The notes beneath the pieces were generated by a model that was given only the letters and a program-made list of their open reading frames with translations, was not told the DNA's origin and searched no databases. The position numbers were made by a program, and so were the translations under genes. Positions 36,701 through 45,054 of a stretch of 64,000 nt of DNA are shown here, in pieces. Position 1 is the first letter of the stretch, and every line of letters starts with the position of its first letter. Origin of the DNA: Dyadobacter sp. LHD-138 (GTDB taxonomy: Bacteria > Bacteroidota > Bacteroidia > Cytophagales > Spirosomataceae); assembly GCF_030929615.1 (NCBI RefSeq), contig NZ_JAVFVU010000016.1:1-64000 (forward strand), given 5' to 3'.

Positions 36701-37237
36701 CCAAACGGCGGAGGAAAGGGCAATCTTTACTCAAAAGACGAATATAGCGACTTCGTTTTCCGTTTTGAATTTCAACTTACGCCGGGAGCTAACAACGGTT
36801 TGGGTATCCGTACACCGATGCAGGGCGACGCGGCTTATGTAGGCACTGAAATTCAGATTTTGGACAACGATGCCGACATCTATAAAGATTTGAAAGAATA
36901 CCAGTACCATGGTTCGGCTTATGGAATTCTTCCTGCGAAACGCGGATATTTGAAACCATTGGGTGAATGGAACTACGAAGAAGTTTATCTGAAAGGTTCT
37001 AAAATCAAGGTGACACTGAACGGAACCGTAATCCTGGAAGGCGATCTTGCAGAAGCGAGTAAAAACGGAACAGCGGACCACCGTGAACATCCTGGCTTGA
37101 AAAATACCTCAGGATATCTGGGCTTCCTTGGACACGGATCTCCATTAAAATTCAGAAATATTCGTATCAAAGACTTAACGAAAGTGGTTGAGGAACCTGC
37201 TGCAACCAGCAAGAAAAAAGCCAAAAAGAAGAAGTAG
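33788..37237 (+). CDS. HEAT-repeat protein with two DUF1080 (3-keto-disaccharide hydrolase) domains
   Basis: This 1149-residue secreted protein has a signal peptide ending GAMAQ. Residues ~25-720 are Ala/Lys-rich helical HEAT-type repeats, with recurring patterns such as AAIWAVGKIGGESSLPALLP. Two DUF1080 beta-sandwich domains follow, starting at ~726 (FVSLFNGKDLSGWKG) and ~940 (YKILFDGTNMHEWAGN). Each has a DAGIYLRG- or NNGLGIRT-type active-face segment. The tail is polylysine-like (KKKAKKKK). DUF1080 proteins are described as 3-keto-disaccharide hydrolases, consistent with the Gfo/Idh gene upstream. The long HEAT scaffold may bind a partner or polymer. Fusion of all three parts is uncommon in my recollection. 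Confidence 0.88.
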   Translation: MKKIIYALLACCMLNTGAMAQLDKNRTLSTRIADLLAQLPADNATQLKKNMDELGELGKPGLVQIATMLAAPGKGDDTKVQYALAGFTYYTAQAGKEAWRKTAAEAYVEALSKVEASENKQFLIYQLQTIGKDEAVPALATFLTDEKLSGPAARTLARIGSEAAGKALLQGLTNAKGNPQISITEALGASRYKDAASAIEKTAASEALNLRKVSLFALSEIGVPSSEAILAAAAKKASYGYDEANSTAAYLNYLSRLSLTGNAPIAEKAALALTTTLVDPKQTDTRSSALKIYADSKKRESVPVLVKAMESTDAEYRAAALKLGQKYTMADGTTPWLNALKKAKPEVQSEIIYMLGRTESKDALPAVTKSLASKDSKVKAAAIWAVGKIGGESSLPALLPILKKGTSDEIKSVKNTLLTLKGNTVVDQLATALPALPATAQPAVIDVLAARAASAKMSTVSALLTSANPEVKSAAFSALKSLATSNDLPQLFTLLNAVSNADEVSAVQKAVITGVKGSGNTSAQSDLILKQITTSPADKQSRYLAVLASIGGTKALTSVVASYNSGDAVSKKAAIAALSNWTDASAANELLAIAKKSTDSEDFNLALTGYVSGITKSPKTPVNKVLMLHNALDIAKTDAQKELILKELPKYKTFGALLLAGKYLDATGAVQQAAAQAVMSVGLANKNFTGEEVRSLLTKTSAALKGQDSEYQKESIRKHLSEMPAGEGFVSLFNGKDLSGWKGLVENPIARGKMNADTLAAKQKKADDVMRSGWAAKNGELVFSGHGDNLCTVKQYGDFEMFVDWKIESKGDAGIYLRGTPQVQIWDTSRVEVGAQVGSGGLYNNTKNPKNPTKLADNAIGDWNNFHITMIGDRVTVELNGEKVVDNVILENYWDRKLPIFVKEQLELQAHGNIIYYRNVYVREIARPEPFVLSEEEKKEGYKILFDGTNMHEWAGNTTDYTSKNGEMVLNPNGGGKGNLYSKDEYSDFVFRFEFQLTPGANNGLGIRTPMQGDAAYVGTEIQILDNDADIYKDLKEYQYHGSAYGILPAKRGYLKPLGEWNYEEVYLKGSKIKVTLNGTVILEGDLAEASKNGTADHREHPGLKNTSGYLGFLGHGSPLKFRNIRIKDLTKVVEEPAATSKKKAKKKK

Positions 37238-37258
37238 TACTCTTTTTGCAAAAAATTT

Positions 37259-37292
37259 AAAAAAGTCCGGTTCTTTCTGACCGGACTTTTTT
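37259..37292 (+). terminator. Terminator after the HEAT-DUF1080 gene
   Basis: A perfect 13-bp stem (aaaaaagtccggt / accggactttttt) with an 8-nt loop and a long T run, 21 bp past the stop. Confidence 0.88.
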
Positions 37293-37306
37293 TGTGTTTT
37301 TTTATT

Positions 37307-37314
37307 TAGCTTTG
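37307..37314 (+). promoter_or_regulatory. Possible -7 box for the SMP-30-like gene
   Basis: TAGCTTTG matches TAnnTTTG and lies 70 bp ahead of the start codon, just after the upstream terminator. The -33 element is not well placed. Confidence 0.35.
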
Positions 37315-37384
37315 GTATAACAATTTCAGGTATCAGTTAATACACCTATCTATTTTCCCTAACGCTAACCAAAACAAAGGCCGG

Positions 37385-38218
37385 ATGAAAACCAAAAACA
37401 TTTTATTAACTGCATTATTAGCGACCTCAGCTGCTTTAACGGCACAGGCTCAAAATTCATTGACGCAAATTTGGGCAACAGAAGCCACAATCCCCGTCCC
37501 TGAATCTGTGTTTTACAGCGCAAAGGATAAAATGCTTTATGTAGCTCAAATTGACGGAAAAGGCGGCGAAAAGGATGGAAAAGGCGGAATCGGAAAAGTA
37601 GGACTGGATGGAAAAATTGTTGATTTAAACTGGGTATCGGGACTTAATGCGCCGAAAGGAATGGGCAAGTTAGGCTCTAAATTTTATGTTGCCGATATTA
37701 CGGATATCGTAGAAATTGATTTTAAAACCGGAAAAATTTTAAAGAAATATCCGGTTGAAGGATCCAAATTCTTAAATGACCTGACGATTGATGCGAAGGG
37801 AAACATTTACGTGTCTGACTCCGATCAGCATAAAGTTCATTTATTAAAAGACGGTAAAATTTCTACCTATTACGAAGCACTGACGCGCCCAAACGGGTTA
37901 TTGGCAGTTGGCTCGGATTTGCTGATTCTCGACAGCGGATCATTGATCAAACTGGATGCGAACAAGAAGCCAACGACAATTGCTGAGGGTATGGACAAAA
38001 GCACGGATGGTATCGAGCAGGTGAAACCAGGCGAGTATGTGGTGTCTTCCTGGGCTGGTGCCGTTTACTATGTAAAATCGGACGGATCGAAAGAATTGAT
38101 ACTGGATACACGCCCTGCGACGAGCAACACAGCGGATATTGGCTATGACCCGGTAAAAAAGATTGTATATATACCAACATTTTTCAAAAATAGTGTGGTA
38201 GCATATCAGTTAAAATAA
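37385..38218 (+). CDS. Secreted SMP-30/gluconolactonase-like beta-propeller
   Basis: This 277-residue protein has a clear signal peptide (ALLATSAALTAQAQ). The mature chain is a propeller with NHL/SMP-30-like blades: YVAQIDGKGG, FYVADITDIVEIDF, KFLNDLTIDAKGNIYVSDSD and ALTRPNGLLAVGSDL. The Asn-Asp and Asp residues of NDLTID, SDSD and RPNG are where the metal sits in SMP-30 lactonases. A lactonase acting on sugar acids would suit the nearby oxidoreductase and hydrolase genes, but this is inference. It is separated from them by a terminator. Confidence 0.75.
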   Translation: MKTKNILLTALLATSAALTAQAQNSLTQIWATEATIPVPESVFYSAKDKMLYVAQIDGKGGEKDGKGGIGKVGLDGKIVDLNWVSGLNAPKGMGKLGSKFYVADITDIVEIDFKTGKILKKYPVEGSKFLNDLTIDAKGNIYVSDSDQHKVHLLKDGKISTYYEALTRPNGLLAVGSDLLILDSGSLIKLDANKKPTTIAEGMDKSTDGIEQVKPGEYVVSSWAGAVYYVKSDGSKELILDTRPATSNTADIGYDPVKKIVYIPTFFKNSVVAYQLK

Positions 38219-38263
38219 ATATATTTAACAGAACAAAACAAAATTAAAAAAACAGGCATTTCT

Positions 38264-38767
38264 ATGGACATTTTTGTTGGGAGTCTTTCTTTTAAGTTAA
38301 AGGAAAGCGAGTTGCGTGAAGCTTTTGAGAAATTTGGTGAAGTAAGCTCCGCAAAAATCATTATTGACAAAATTACACGTCAAAGCAAGGGATTTGGGTT
38401 TGTAGAAATGCCTGATGAGGAACAGGCTAAACTAGCCATAAGTGAGTTGAACGGGGTTGAAATGTACGGTAGACCTTTAGTTGTTAACGAATCACAGAAA
38501 AAAGAAAGAACACCCGGCGATCAGCCAAGAACAAATAGTGGCGGAGGTGACAGGAGTTCCAGCTTTGGAAGAAACAAACCTGCCGGTGGTGGTTACAGCG
38601 GCGGCGGATATAGCGGAGGAGGAAACAGCGGTGGCGGTTACGGAGGAGGCAATAGCGGCTACGGCGGCAAGCCAAAATCTGACTACGGTCGTGGCGGCCG
38701 AGATGGCGACTACAAAAAGGGCGGCGGATCCAAAAGAGGTGATTCCAGAGACCGAGATGATTGGTGA
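38264..38767 (+). CDS. RRM RNA-binding protein with a glycine-rich tail
   Basis: This 167-residue protein has one RNA recognition motif (about 1-82) with RNP2 IFVGSL and RNP1 KGFGFVEM. The tail (about 90-167) is rich in Gly, Ser, Tyr, Arg and Asp with repeated GGGYSGGG units and RGGR-like motifs. It resembles the cold-inducible Rbp proteins of cyanobacteria and Bacteroidota, thought to be RNA chaperones. The tail is low-complexity and probably disordered. It follows the SMP-30-like gene by 45 bp and is closed by a terminator. A large palindromic repeat array begins ~100 bp downstream. Confidence 0.9.
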   Translation: MDIFVGSLSFKLKESELREAFEKFGEVSSAKIIIDKITRQSKGFGFVEMPDEEQAKLAISELNGVEMYGRPLVVNESQKKERTPGDQPRTNSGGGDRSSSFGRNKPAGGGYSGGGYSGGGNSGGGYGGGNSGYGGKPKSDYGRGGRDGDYKKGGGSKRGDSRDRDDW

Positions 38768-38812
38768 GAAGTTTTCGAAAATAGCTAATGCTTTAAAGAT
38801 AAATTAATAACG

Positions 38813-38846
38813 GAAAAGGCCATGGAGTTAGCTTCGTGGCCTTTTC
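38813..38846 (+). terminator. Terminator after the RRM gene
   Basis: The arms gaaaaggccatg and cgtggccttttc form a 12-bp stem with one G-T pair, 45 bp past the stop. Confidence 0.75.
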
Positions 38847-38868
38847 AGTAAAATATAGAATTTGCTGC

Positions 38869-40260
38869 TGTTAGCCGTAGCCTGGAGACTCCCCCTCCAA
38901 AACGAGTTGTACCAACATTGCTACTCCAAATCCCGCTCCGTAGGAGCATCCTGTTTATAGCAAAAAGAGTCTAATGTGAATATCTTCGCTCCGTAGGCGC
39001 GTCCTGAATATTTTTAAACTGCCACTCGTAAAGGATCGGAGACTCCGATGGAGTCGGGAAATTTAAACATATAAACTGGTTATAAACAGGGTACGGCTAC
39101 GCCGTCAGGCAAAACTAATATCTGTCCTGAAACATTGGATGATGTTAGATGTGGTCGGGAGACTCCCCTTGCAAAACAAGTTATACCCAACATTGCTACT
39201 CAAAATCCCGCTCCGTAGGAGCATCCTGTTTATAGCAAAATGAGTCTAATGTAAATTTTCGCTCCGTAGGCGCGTCCTGAATATTTTTAAACTGCCACTC
39301 GTAAAGGATCGGAGACTCCGATGGAGTCGGGAAATATAAACATAAACCTGGCTATAACAGGGTACGGCTACGTCGTCAGGCAAAACTAATATCTGTCCTG
39401 AAACATTGGATGATGTTAGAGGTGGTCGGGAGACTCCCCTTGCAAAACAAGTTATACCCAACATTGCTACTCAAAACCTCGCTCCGCAGGAGCATCCTGT
39501 TTATAGCAAAATGAGTCTAACCTGAGTATCCCCGCTCCGTAGGCGCGTCCTGAATATTTTTAAACTGCCACTCGTAAAGGATCGGAGACTCCGATGGAGT
39601 CGGGAAATATAAACATAAACCTGGCTATAACAGGGTACGGCTACGTCGTCAGGCAAAACTAATATCTGTCCTGAAACATTGGATGATGTTAGAGGTGGTC
39701 GGGAGACTCCCCTTGCAAAACAAGTTATACCCAACATTGCTACTCAAAACCTCGCTCCGCAGGAGCATCCTGTTTATAGCAAAATGAGTCTAACCTGAGT
39801 ATCCCCGCTCTGTAGGCGCGTCCTGAATATTTTTAAACTGCCACTCGTAAAGGATCGGAGACTCCGATGGAGTCGGGAAATTTAAACATATAAACTGGCT
39901 ATAAACAGGGTACGGCTACGCCGTCAGGCAAAACTAATATCTGTCCTGAAACATTGGATGATGTTAGATGTGGTCGGGAGACTCCCCTTGCAAAACAAGT
40001 TATACCCAACATTGCTACTCAAAATCCCGCTCCGTAGGAGCATCCTGTTTATAGCAAAATGAGTCTAATGTAAATTTTCGCTCCGTAGGCGCGTCCTGAA
40101 TATTTTTAAACTGCCACTCGTAAAGGATCGGAGACTCCGATGAAGTCGGGAAATTTAAACATATAAACTGGCTATCAACAGGGTACGGCTACGCCGTCAG
40201 GCAAAGCAACATAATATCTATCCTTAGAGATTGGATGATGTTAGAGGTGGTCGGGAGACT
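38869..40260. repeat. Tandem array of five ~271-277 bp units made of short palindromes
   Basis: Five head-to-tail units start at 38869, 39143, 39414, 39687 and 39962, with the first 22 bp of a sixth at 40239. Each unit holds four short hairpin modules: gctccgtaggagc, gctccgtaggcgcg, the overlapping atcggagactccgat and gactccgatggagtc, and acggctacgccgt. These are separated by A/T-rich spacers such as atcctgtttatagcaaaa. Units differ at few positions, and variants are shared in a mosaic way. Units 3 and 4 have gctccgcaggagc, while units 2 and 3 have acggctacgtcgt. The short open frames inside are by-products of repetition, not genes. Confidence 0.92.
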
Positions 40261-40349
40261 ATATCCCCCGCGAAACAGACTATGTCTGACAAAAAAACGA
40301 CGATTAGATTACGTCCAACGAACAATTTATGATATCGTTCCTATAAAAA

Positions 40350-40388
40350 ACAGAGAAGCCGCAAATCAACTTTGCGACCTCTCTGTCT
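40350..40388 (-). terminator. Terminator after the MFS permease gene
   Basis: The arms acagaga and tctctgt enclose an inner cgcaaa/tttgcg stem. Read on the minus strand, the hairpin is followed by a T run. It lies past the stop at 40460. Confidence 0.7.
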
Positions 40389-40459
40389 TTTTACTTTTGC
40401 TTAAATCCGGAGCGGTATTCCCAAAAATGAAATAAACTTCCGGAACATCAATATTCCTT

Positions 40460-41650
40460 TTACGCCTCCGCTTTAACTTTGTTATCCTGGAAGAAAAGTA
40501 TAAACAATACAAGAACTACCCCGGCTATACCCGCTGGTACCATCCAGATGCTTGTCCAGTTTTTTATGCCCTCTACGGTATACATATCTGCCACGATACC
40601 GGCAATCCAGGAACCAATACCCATACCGATACCGTACGTTGCGATGGCAATCAAACCTTGTGCGGATGAACGATATTTATCTCCTGCTTTGCTATCCGTA
40701 TAAATTTGTCCGGTAACAAAAAAGAAATCATAACAAACACCGTGTAAAACGATTGCCATATACAATAACCATTCGCTTGAAGCATCGCCGTAACCAAAGC
40801 CCACAAAACGGACAATCCAGGCAATAAGTCCCACAATAAGCATCCATTTCACGCCCAAACGAGAGAACGCCAGCGGGATAAGCAACATAAACACAACCTC
40901 GGAAGCCTGCCCAAGTGACATTTTGTTCTCAACATTGGTCATTCCGGAATCCGTAAGAGACGGGTTGGCCATCGCATAATAAAATGACAAAGGAATACAG
41001 ATCAGCAACGACGAAATAAAGAAAATAGCGAAAGAACGGTCTTTAAAAAGCTTAAAAGCATCCAGACCTAGAATCGCAGAGAAAGAAGTATTCGTACTTG
41101 GCTTCGGAGGCGTGTTGGGAAGGAAAAAAGAATAAACGCCCAAAATAGCGGCGGTAATCATCGAAATTTCAAAAATCCTTACGCTGTTACCCAAGCCATA
41201 ATAACCGATAATATTGGAAACCACAATCCATGCAACCGTTCCCATTACCCGAATGGTTGGAAAATCTTTTTCCGAATCCTTTACGTGAGACATCGCAATG
41301 GAAGTCGTCAATGCCATGGTTGGCGCAAAAGTGATACAATAGGCCAGAATCACCCAAAAGAAGGTATCTGCATCCTTAACACCTGTAAGGACGTATAACA
41401 ACACGGCACCGGCCAAACTTAAAATGCCCAAAACCTTCTGAGCAGCGAAGTACCTGTCCGCAATTAAACCCACAAAAAACGGTGCAATAATCATCGCGAT
41501 TGAAAATGCCGCATACGCACTACCCACCTGTACGCCCGTGGCATGCAGCTCACTAAACATGTACTTACTCATTTGGCCATACCACGATCCCCATATAAAA
41601 TAAAGGAGAAACATCATGGCCATTAACTGATAACGCGTCAGATTTTTCAT
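40460..41650 (-). CDS. MFS permease, nucleoside:H+ symporter-like (NupG/YegT type)
   Basis: This 396-residue membrane protein has twelve predicted helices in two halves. The opening (LTRYQLMAMMFLLYFIWGSWYGQMSKYM), PFFVGLIADRYFAAQKVLG and later LHGVCYDFFFVTGQIYTD segments match the nucleoside:proton symporter family of the major facilitator superfamily. Import of nucleosides is the family function; the actual substrate may be a related metabolite. It lies 54 bp downstream of mutS on the same strand. Its own terminator separates it from the repeat array. Confidence 0.85.
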   Translation of the reverse strand: MKNLTRYQLMAMMFLLYFIWGSWYGQMSKYMFSELHATGVQVGSAYAAFSIAMIIAPFFVGLIADRYFAAQKVLGILSLAGAVLLYVLTGVKDADTFFWVILAYCITFAPTMALTTSIAMSHVKDSEKDFPTIRVMGTVAWIVVSNIIGYYGLGNSVRIFEISMITAAILGVYSFFLPNTPPKPSTNTSFSAILGLDAFKLFKDRSFAIFFISSLLICIPLSFYYAMANPSLTDSGMTNVENKMSLGQASEVVFMLLIPLAFSRLGVKWMLIVGLIAWIVRFVGFGYGDASSEWLLYMAIVLHGVCYDFFFVTGQIYTDSKAGDKYRSSAQGLIAIATYGIGMGIGSWIAGIVADMYTVEGIKNWTSIWMVPAGIAGVVLVLFILFFQDNKVKAEA

Positions 41651-41704
41651 AAAAAAGATTAGGAGTTATTAATACAAAAAGGTGCAGTTAGCACTGCAGG
41701 TTTA

Positions 41705-44326
41705 TTATTTTTTTTGAACCATCTTCTGAAACTCGTTTAGTTTCAAAAGTGCTTCAATCGGCGACAAGGTGTTCACATCCAGGATCGACAGACTTTCCTT
41801 TAGTTGTTCAAGTCTCGGATCGGCGGGCTCAAAAATGCTCAGTTGAAAGTTATTCTTAGGCATTTCCTTCACCTTTTTATTGTGCTTTTCTGCGACATGA
41901 TCCTTTTCCAGATGGTGCATAATTTCGCTTGCGCGCAAGACGATCGGCTGAGGCATCCCCGCGATTTGCGCCACATGGATACCAAAACTGTGTGCACTGC
42001 CGCCCGGTTTCAGTTTGCGCAGAAATATCACTTTATTGTCAACTTCCTTTACGGCAACATTAAAATTTTTGATGCGCGGGAAGTCGTCAGCAAGCTGATT
42101 TAATTCATGATAATGCGTAGCAAAAAGCGTTTTAGGCTTTAACGAAGGCTGATTGTGCAGATATTCCGTGATCGCCCAGGCTATCGAAACACCGTCATAC
42201 GTGCTCGTACCACGGCCAATTTCATCCATCAAAACCAGACTTCTGTCACTTAAATTGTTGAGAATACTGGCCGTTTCGGTCATTTCGACCATAAACGTAC
42301 TTTCTCCCCTGCTCAGGTTATCACTCGCCCCTACCCTTGTAAATATTTTGTCAACAATACCCAGTGTGGCAGCGCTGGCGGGCACATAACTTCCCATTTG
42401 CGCCATGAGCACGATTAGCGCCGTTTGACGCAACAGGGCAGACTTACCAGCCATGTTGGGCCCGGTAATGATAATGATCTGCTGGGTTTCATTGTCAAGA
42501 AAAACGTCGTTGGGGACATAACTTTCTCCCAAAGGCAACTGCTGTTCAATAACGGCATGACGACCGTCCTTGATATCCAGTATCTTGCCATCGTTGATAA
42601 CCGGCTTGACATAATTATTTTTCCGTGCCGTGGTTGCGAAAGAACCCAGCGCATCCAGAGTAGAAATAACTACCGCGTTTTGCTGGATCGTACCAACATA
42701 TTCAGCTGCCGTCAGGATAAGTTCTGAGAAAATACGGAATTCGATTGCAGAGATCTTATCCTCTGCATTCAGAATTTTCTCTTCGTATTCTTTCAGTTCA
42801 GGCGTTATGTAACGCTCACAGTTTACAAGTGTCTGCTTACGGATCCATTCCTCAGGAACCTTGTTTTTATGCGAATTGGTAACTTCCAGATAATATCCAA
42901 AAACCCGGTTATAGGCAATTTTGAGTGAAGGAATACCGGTGCGCTCCATTTCCTCATTTTGCAGTTTTAACAAAAACCCCTTTCCTTCACGGGAAATCGC
43001 ATGCAGTTCGTCCAGTTCGGCGTCAATACCGCTTTTGATCATACCGCCCTGGTTAATCAGCAACGGCGCATCTTCTCTTAATTGGTTTTCAATTTTGTCA
43101 ACTAAAAACGTACACAGATTAAGCTGATCAGCATATTTGTTCAAAACCGCATAACTGCTGTCCGTCGAAGAAATCTTACCCAAAATTTCCTTGATAGGTC
43201 CGATCTGTTTCAGCGATTTTTTCAACTGTACCATTTCGCGCGGACTGATCCTGCGAACCGCTACTTTTGAAATCAACCGTTCAAGGTCGCCGATCTGTTT
43301 AAGATGTTGCGAGATTGATTCGTGAAGTTCATCATTCTGAAGAAAAAACTCAACGGTATTCAATCGCTCCTCAATCGGTAATTTTTCCTTTAAAGGCAAC
43401 ACGACCCAACGCCGCAATAACCGCGCGCCCATCGGCGTCACCGTTTGGTCCAGAATCTGGATTAAGGGCACGCCACCTTCCTGCTGTGGAAAAACGAGCT
43501 CAAGGTTACGGACCGTAAACCGGTCTAGCCAGACATACTTTTCCTCTTCCAACCGTGTAACCCGGCTGATATGACTTACTTCCCGGTGTTCCGTTTCTTT
43601 TAGATAGTGCAAAATAACACCCGCAGCGACGATTCCCAGGCGCAGGTTTTCAATACCAAAACCTTTTAGCGTGGTGGTATTGAAATGCGTTGTCAGCTGT
43701 TCGTAACCGTAGTCATAACCAAAACACCAGTCTTCAAGCTGAAACGTATGAAATTTGCCTCCAAAAAGCTGATTAAATTCCTGCTTGTGTTTTTTACAAA
43801 AAAGAACCTCAGACGGTGTAAAACCCTGAAGCATTTTGTCGACATAAGCCGCATTGCCCTGAGAAGTCATGAACTCTCCGGTCGAAATATCAAGAAAGGC
43901 AATACCGTATGAATCATCGGCACCGACATGGACCGCCGCCAGATAATTGTTCCTCCGCGTGTCCAGGACATTGTCATTCATGGAAACGCCAGGGGTTACC
44001 AGCTCTGTAACGCCACGTTTTACAATACCCTTTGCCTGAGAAGGATCTTCCAGCTGGTCGCAAATCGCGACGCGTTCTCCGGCACGAACCAATTTTGGAA
44101 GATAGTTATCCAGTGAATGGTGCGGAAAACCAGCCAGCTCCTCATGCGATCCGCCATTATTACGGCGTGTAAGTACAATACCAAGAATCTTGGATGCGCG
44201 AATAGCGTCTTCTCCGAATGTTTCGTAAAAATCGCCAACCCGAAACAGCAGCAATGCACCGGGGTACTTGGCCTTTATCTGATTATACTGTTTATTAAGC
44301 GGAGTTTCTTTTTGTTCCTTTGCCAA
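41705..44326 (-). CDS. mutS: DNA mismatch repair protein MutS
   Basis: This 873-residue protein has the complete MutS architecture. The N-terminal mismatch-binding domain has the Phe-X-Glu motif intact (DFYETFG, Phe33/Glu35). Connector, lever and clamp regions follow, and a C-terminal ABC-type ATPase has [17 protein letters not shown] (near residue 620), [16 protein letters not shown] and [10 protein letters not shown]. The C-terminal tetramer-type end ([16 protein letters not shown]) is present. It scans DNA for mismatches and recruits MutL. A promoter with both -33 and -7 elements precedes it, so it can be transcribed independently of the pseudouridine synthase gene upstream. Confidence 0.97.
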   Translation of the reverse strand: MAKEQKETPLNKQYNQIKAKYPGALLLFRVGDFYETFGEDAIRASKILGIVLTRRNNGGSHEELAGFPHHSLDNYLPKLVRAGERVAICDQLEDPSQAKGIVKRGVTELVTPGVSMNDNVLDTRRNNYLAAVHVGADDSYGIAFLDISTGEFMTSQGNAAYVDKMLQGFTPSEVLFCKKHKQEFNQLFGGKFHTFQLEDWCFGYDYGYEQLTTHFNTTTLKGFGIENLRLGIVAAGVILHYLKETEHREVSHISRVTRLEEEKYVWLDRFTVRNLELVFPQQEGGVPLIQILDQTVTPMGARLLRRWVVLPLKEKLPIEERLNTVEFFLQNDELHESISQHLKQIGDLERLISKVAVRRISPREMVQLKKSLKQIGPIKEILGKISSTDSSYAVLNKYADQLNLCTFLVDKIENQLREDAPLLINQGGMIKSGIDAELDELHAISREGKGFLLKLQNEEMERTGIPSLKIAYNRVFGYYLEVTNSHKNKVPEEWIRKQTLVNCERYITPELKEYEEKILNAEDKISAIEFRIFSELILTAAEYVGTIQQNAVVISTLDALGSFATTARKNNYVKPVINDGKILDIKDGRHAVIEQQLPLGESYVPNDVFLDNETQQIIIITGPNMAGKSALLRQTALIVLMAQMGSYVPASAATLGIVDKIFTRVGASDNLSRGESTFMVEMTETASILNNLSDRSLVLMDEIGRGTSTYDGVSIAWAITEYLHNQPSLKPKTLFATHYHELNQLADDFPRIKNFNVAVKEVDNKVIFLRKLKPGGSAHSFGIHVAQIAGMPQPIVLRASEIMHHLEKDHVAEKHNKKVKEMPKNNFQLSIFEPADPRLEQLKESLSILDVNTLSPIEALLKLNEFQKMVQKK

Positions 44327-44356
44327 CTAATGATGATTTTGAAAACAGGATAACTA

Positions 44357-44386
44357 CAAAATTAACCCTTCTATCCGGTTTGGCAA
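44357..44386 (-). promoter_or_regulatory. mutS promoter (-33 TTG, 19-bp spacer, -7 TAATTTTG)
   Basis: On the minus strand TTG (44386-44384) and TAATTTTG (44364-44357) are separated by 19 bp, the expected Bacteroidota sigma-factor spacing. The predicted transcript start is about 26 bp before the mutS ATG. Confidence 0.6.
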
Positions 44387-44421
44387 GTCCAAATAGTTGT
44401 TTTATCAAGTAAGATCCGGAG

Positions 44422-45018
44422 TCAAAGTGTAAGCTGCCTGACTTCCTTTTCTGTAACTTCCCATACGTCCCCCGGTTTAGCTCCTTCGGCGTTAAAATCA
44501 GCGAGATTAATTTTTCCAATCGCCCAGCGCACAAGACGCAAGGTTGGAAATCCCACAGCTGCCGTCATGCGCCGAACCTGCCGGTTTTTACCTTCATGCA
44601 ATGTCACCGATAGCCAGGAAGTGGGAATATTTTTACGAAAACGGATGGGTGGATTTCGCTCCGGAAGTGTAGGTTCGTTCAATTGGGAAGCTGATGCGGA
44701 CAAAGTCTGATATGATTTCCCATTGATCGAAATTTTCACACCCTCTGCCAGCTGGTGACACGCCTCCTTAGTAATTTCCCCTTCCACCTGCACATAGTAA
44801 GTTCGCTTATGCCGGTTTCGGGGTTCAAGCAATTTTGTTTTGAGGTAGTTGTCATTGGTCAGCAAAAGCAGTCCTTCGCTGTCAGCATCCAGCCTGCCAA
44901 CGGGATAGATATCTTTTGGAAAACTAAAATCAAGATCAGCCAAAGTAGTATGATCGCCTTCACGACTGAATTGTGAAAGCATTCCAAAAGGTTTGTAAAT
45001 TAAGAAATAGCGAAACAA
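44422..45018 (-). CDS. RluE-like pseudouridine synthase (RsuA/RluB/E family)
   Basis: This ~198-residue protein lacks an S4 domain and begins directly with the catalytic fold: RYFLIYKPFGMLSQF, then GRLDADSEGLLLLTND with the catalytic Asp, then HEGKNRQVRRM. This is the RluE subgroup, which isomerises a uridine in 23S rRNA (E. coli RluE acts at U2457). No ATG precedes the conserved start. I propose the TTG at 45018, giving MFRYFLIYKPFG; a TTG at 45051 is an alternative. The Uma2-like gene ends just upstream, so translational coupling may support the weak start. Confidence 0.82.
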   Translation of the reverse strand: MFRYFLIYKPFGMLSQFSREGDHTTLADLDFSFPKDIYPVGRLDADSEGLLLLTNDNYLKTKLLEPRNRHKRTYYVQVEGEITKEACHQLAEGVKISINGKSYQTLSASASQLNEPTLPERNPPIRFRKNIPTSWLSVTLHEGKNRQVRRMTAAVGFPTLRLVRWAIGKINLADFNAEGAKPGDVWEVTEKEVRQLTL

Positions 45019-45054
45019 AGGTATGCTGATTATGGACAATGAGAAGCCCAAATT

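Noticed and set aside
38481..38807. Alternative plus-frame overlapping the RRM gene
   Set aside because: Ala/Thr-rich product arises from the glycine-rich repeat codons read in another frame; the RRM frame is clearly real.
39246..39737. Two short minus-strand open frames with almost identical products (39246-39464 and 39501-39737)
   Set aside because: They fall wholly in the tandem array; their identity follows from the repeated DNA, and neither has a recognisable domain or promoter.
38869..40260. Possible CRISPR array
   Set aside because: Units are ~272 bp and nearly identical throughout, without short repeats separated by unique spacers, and no cas gene is present.
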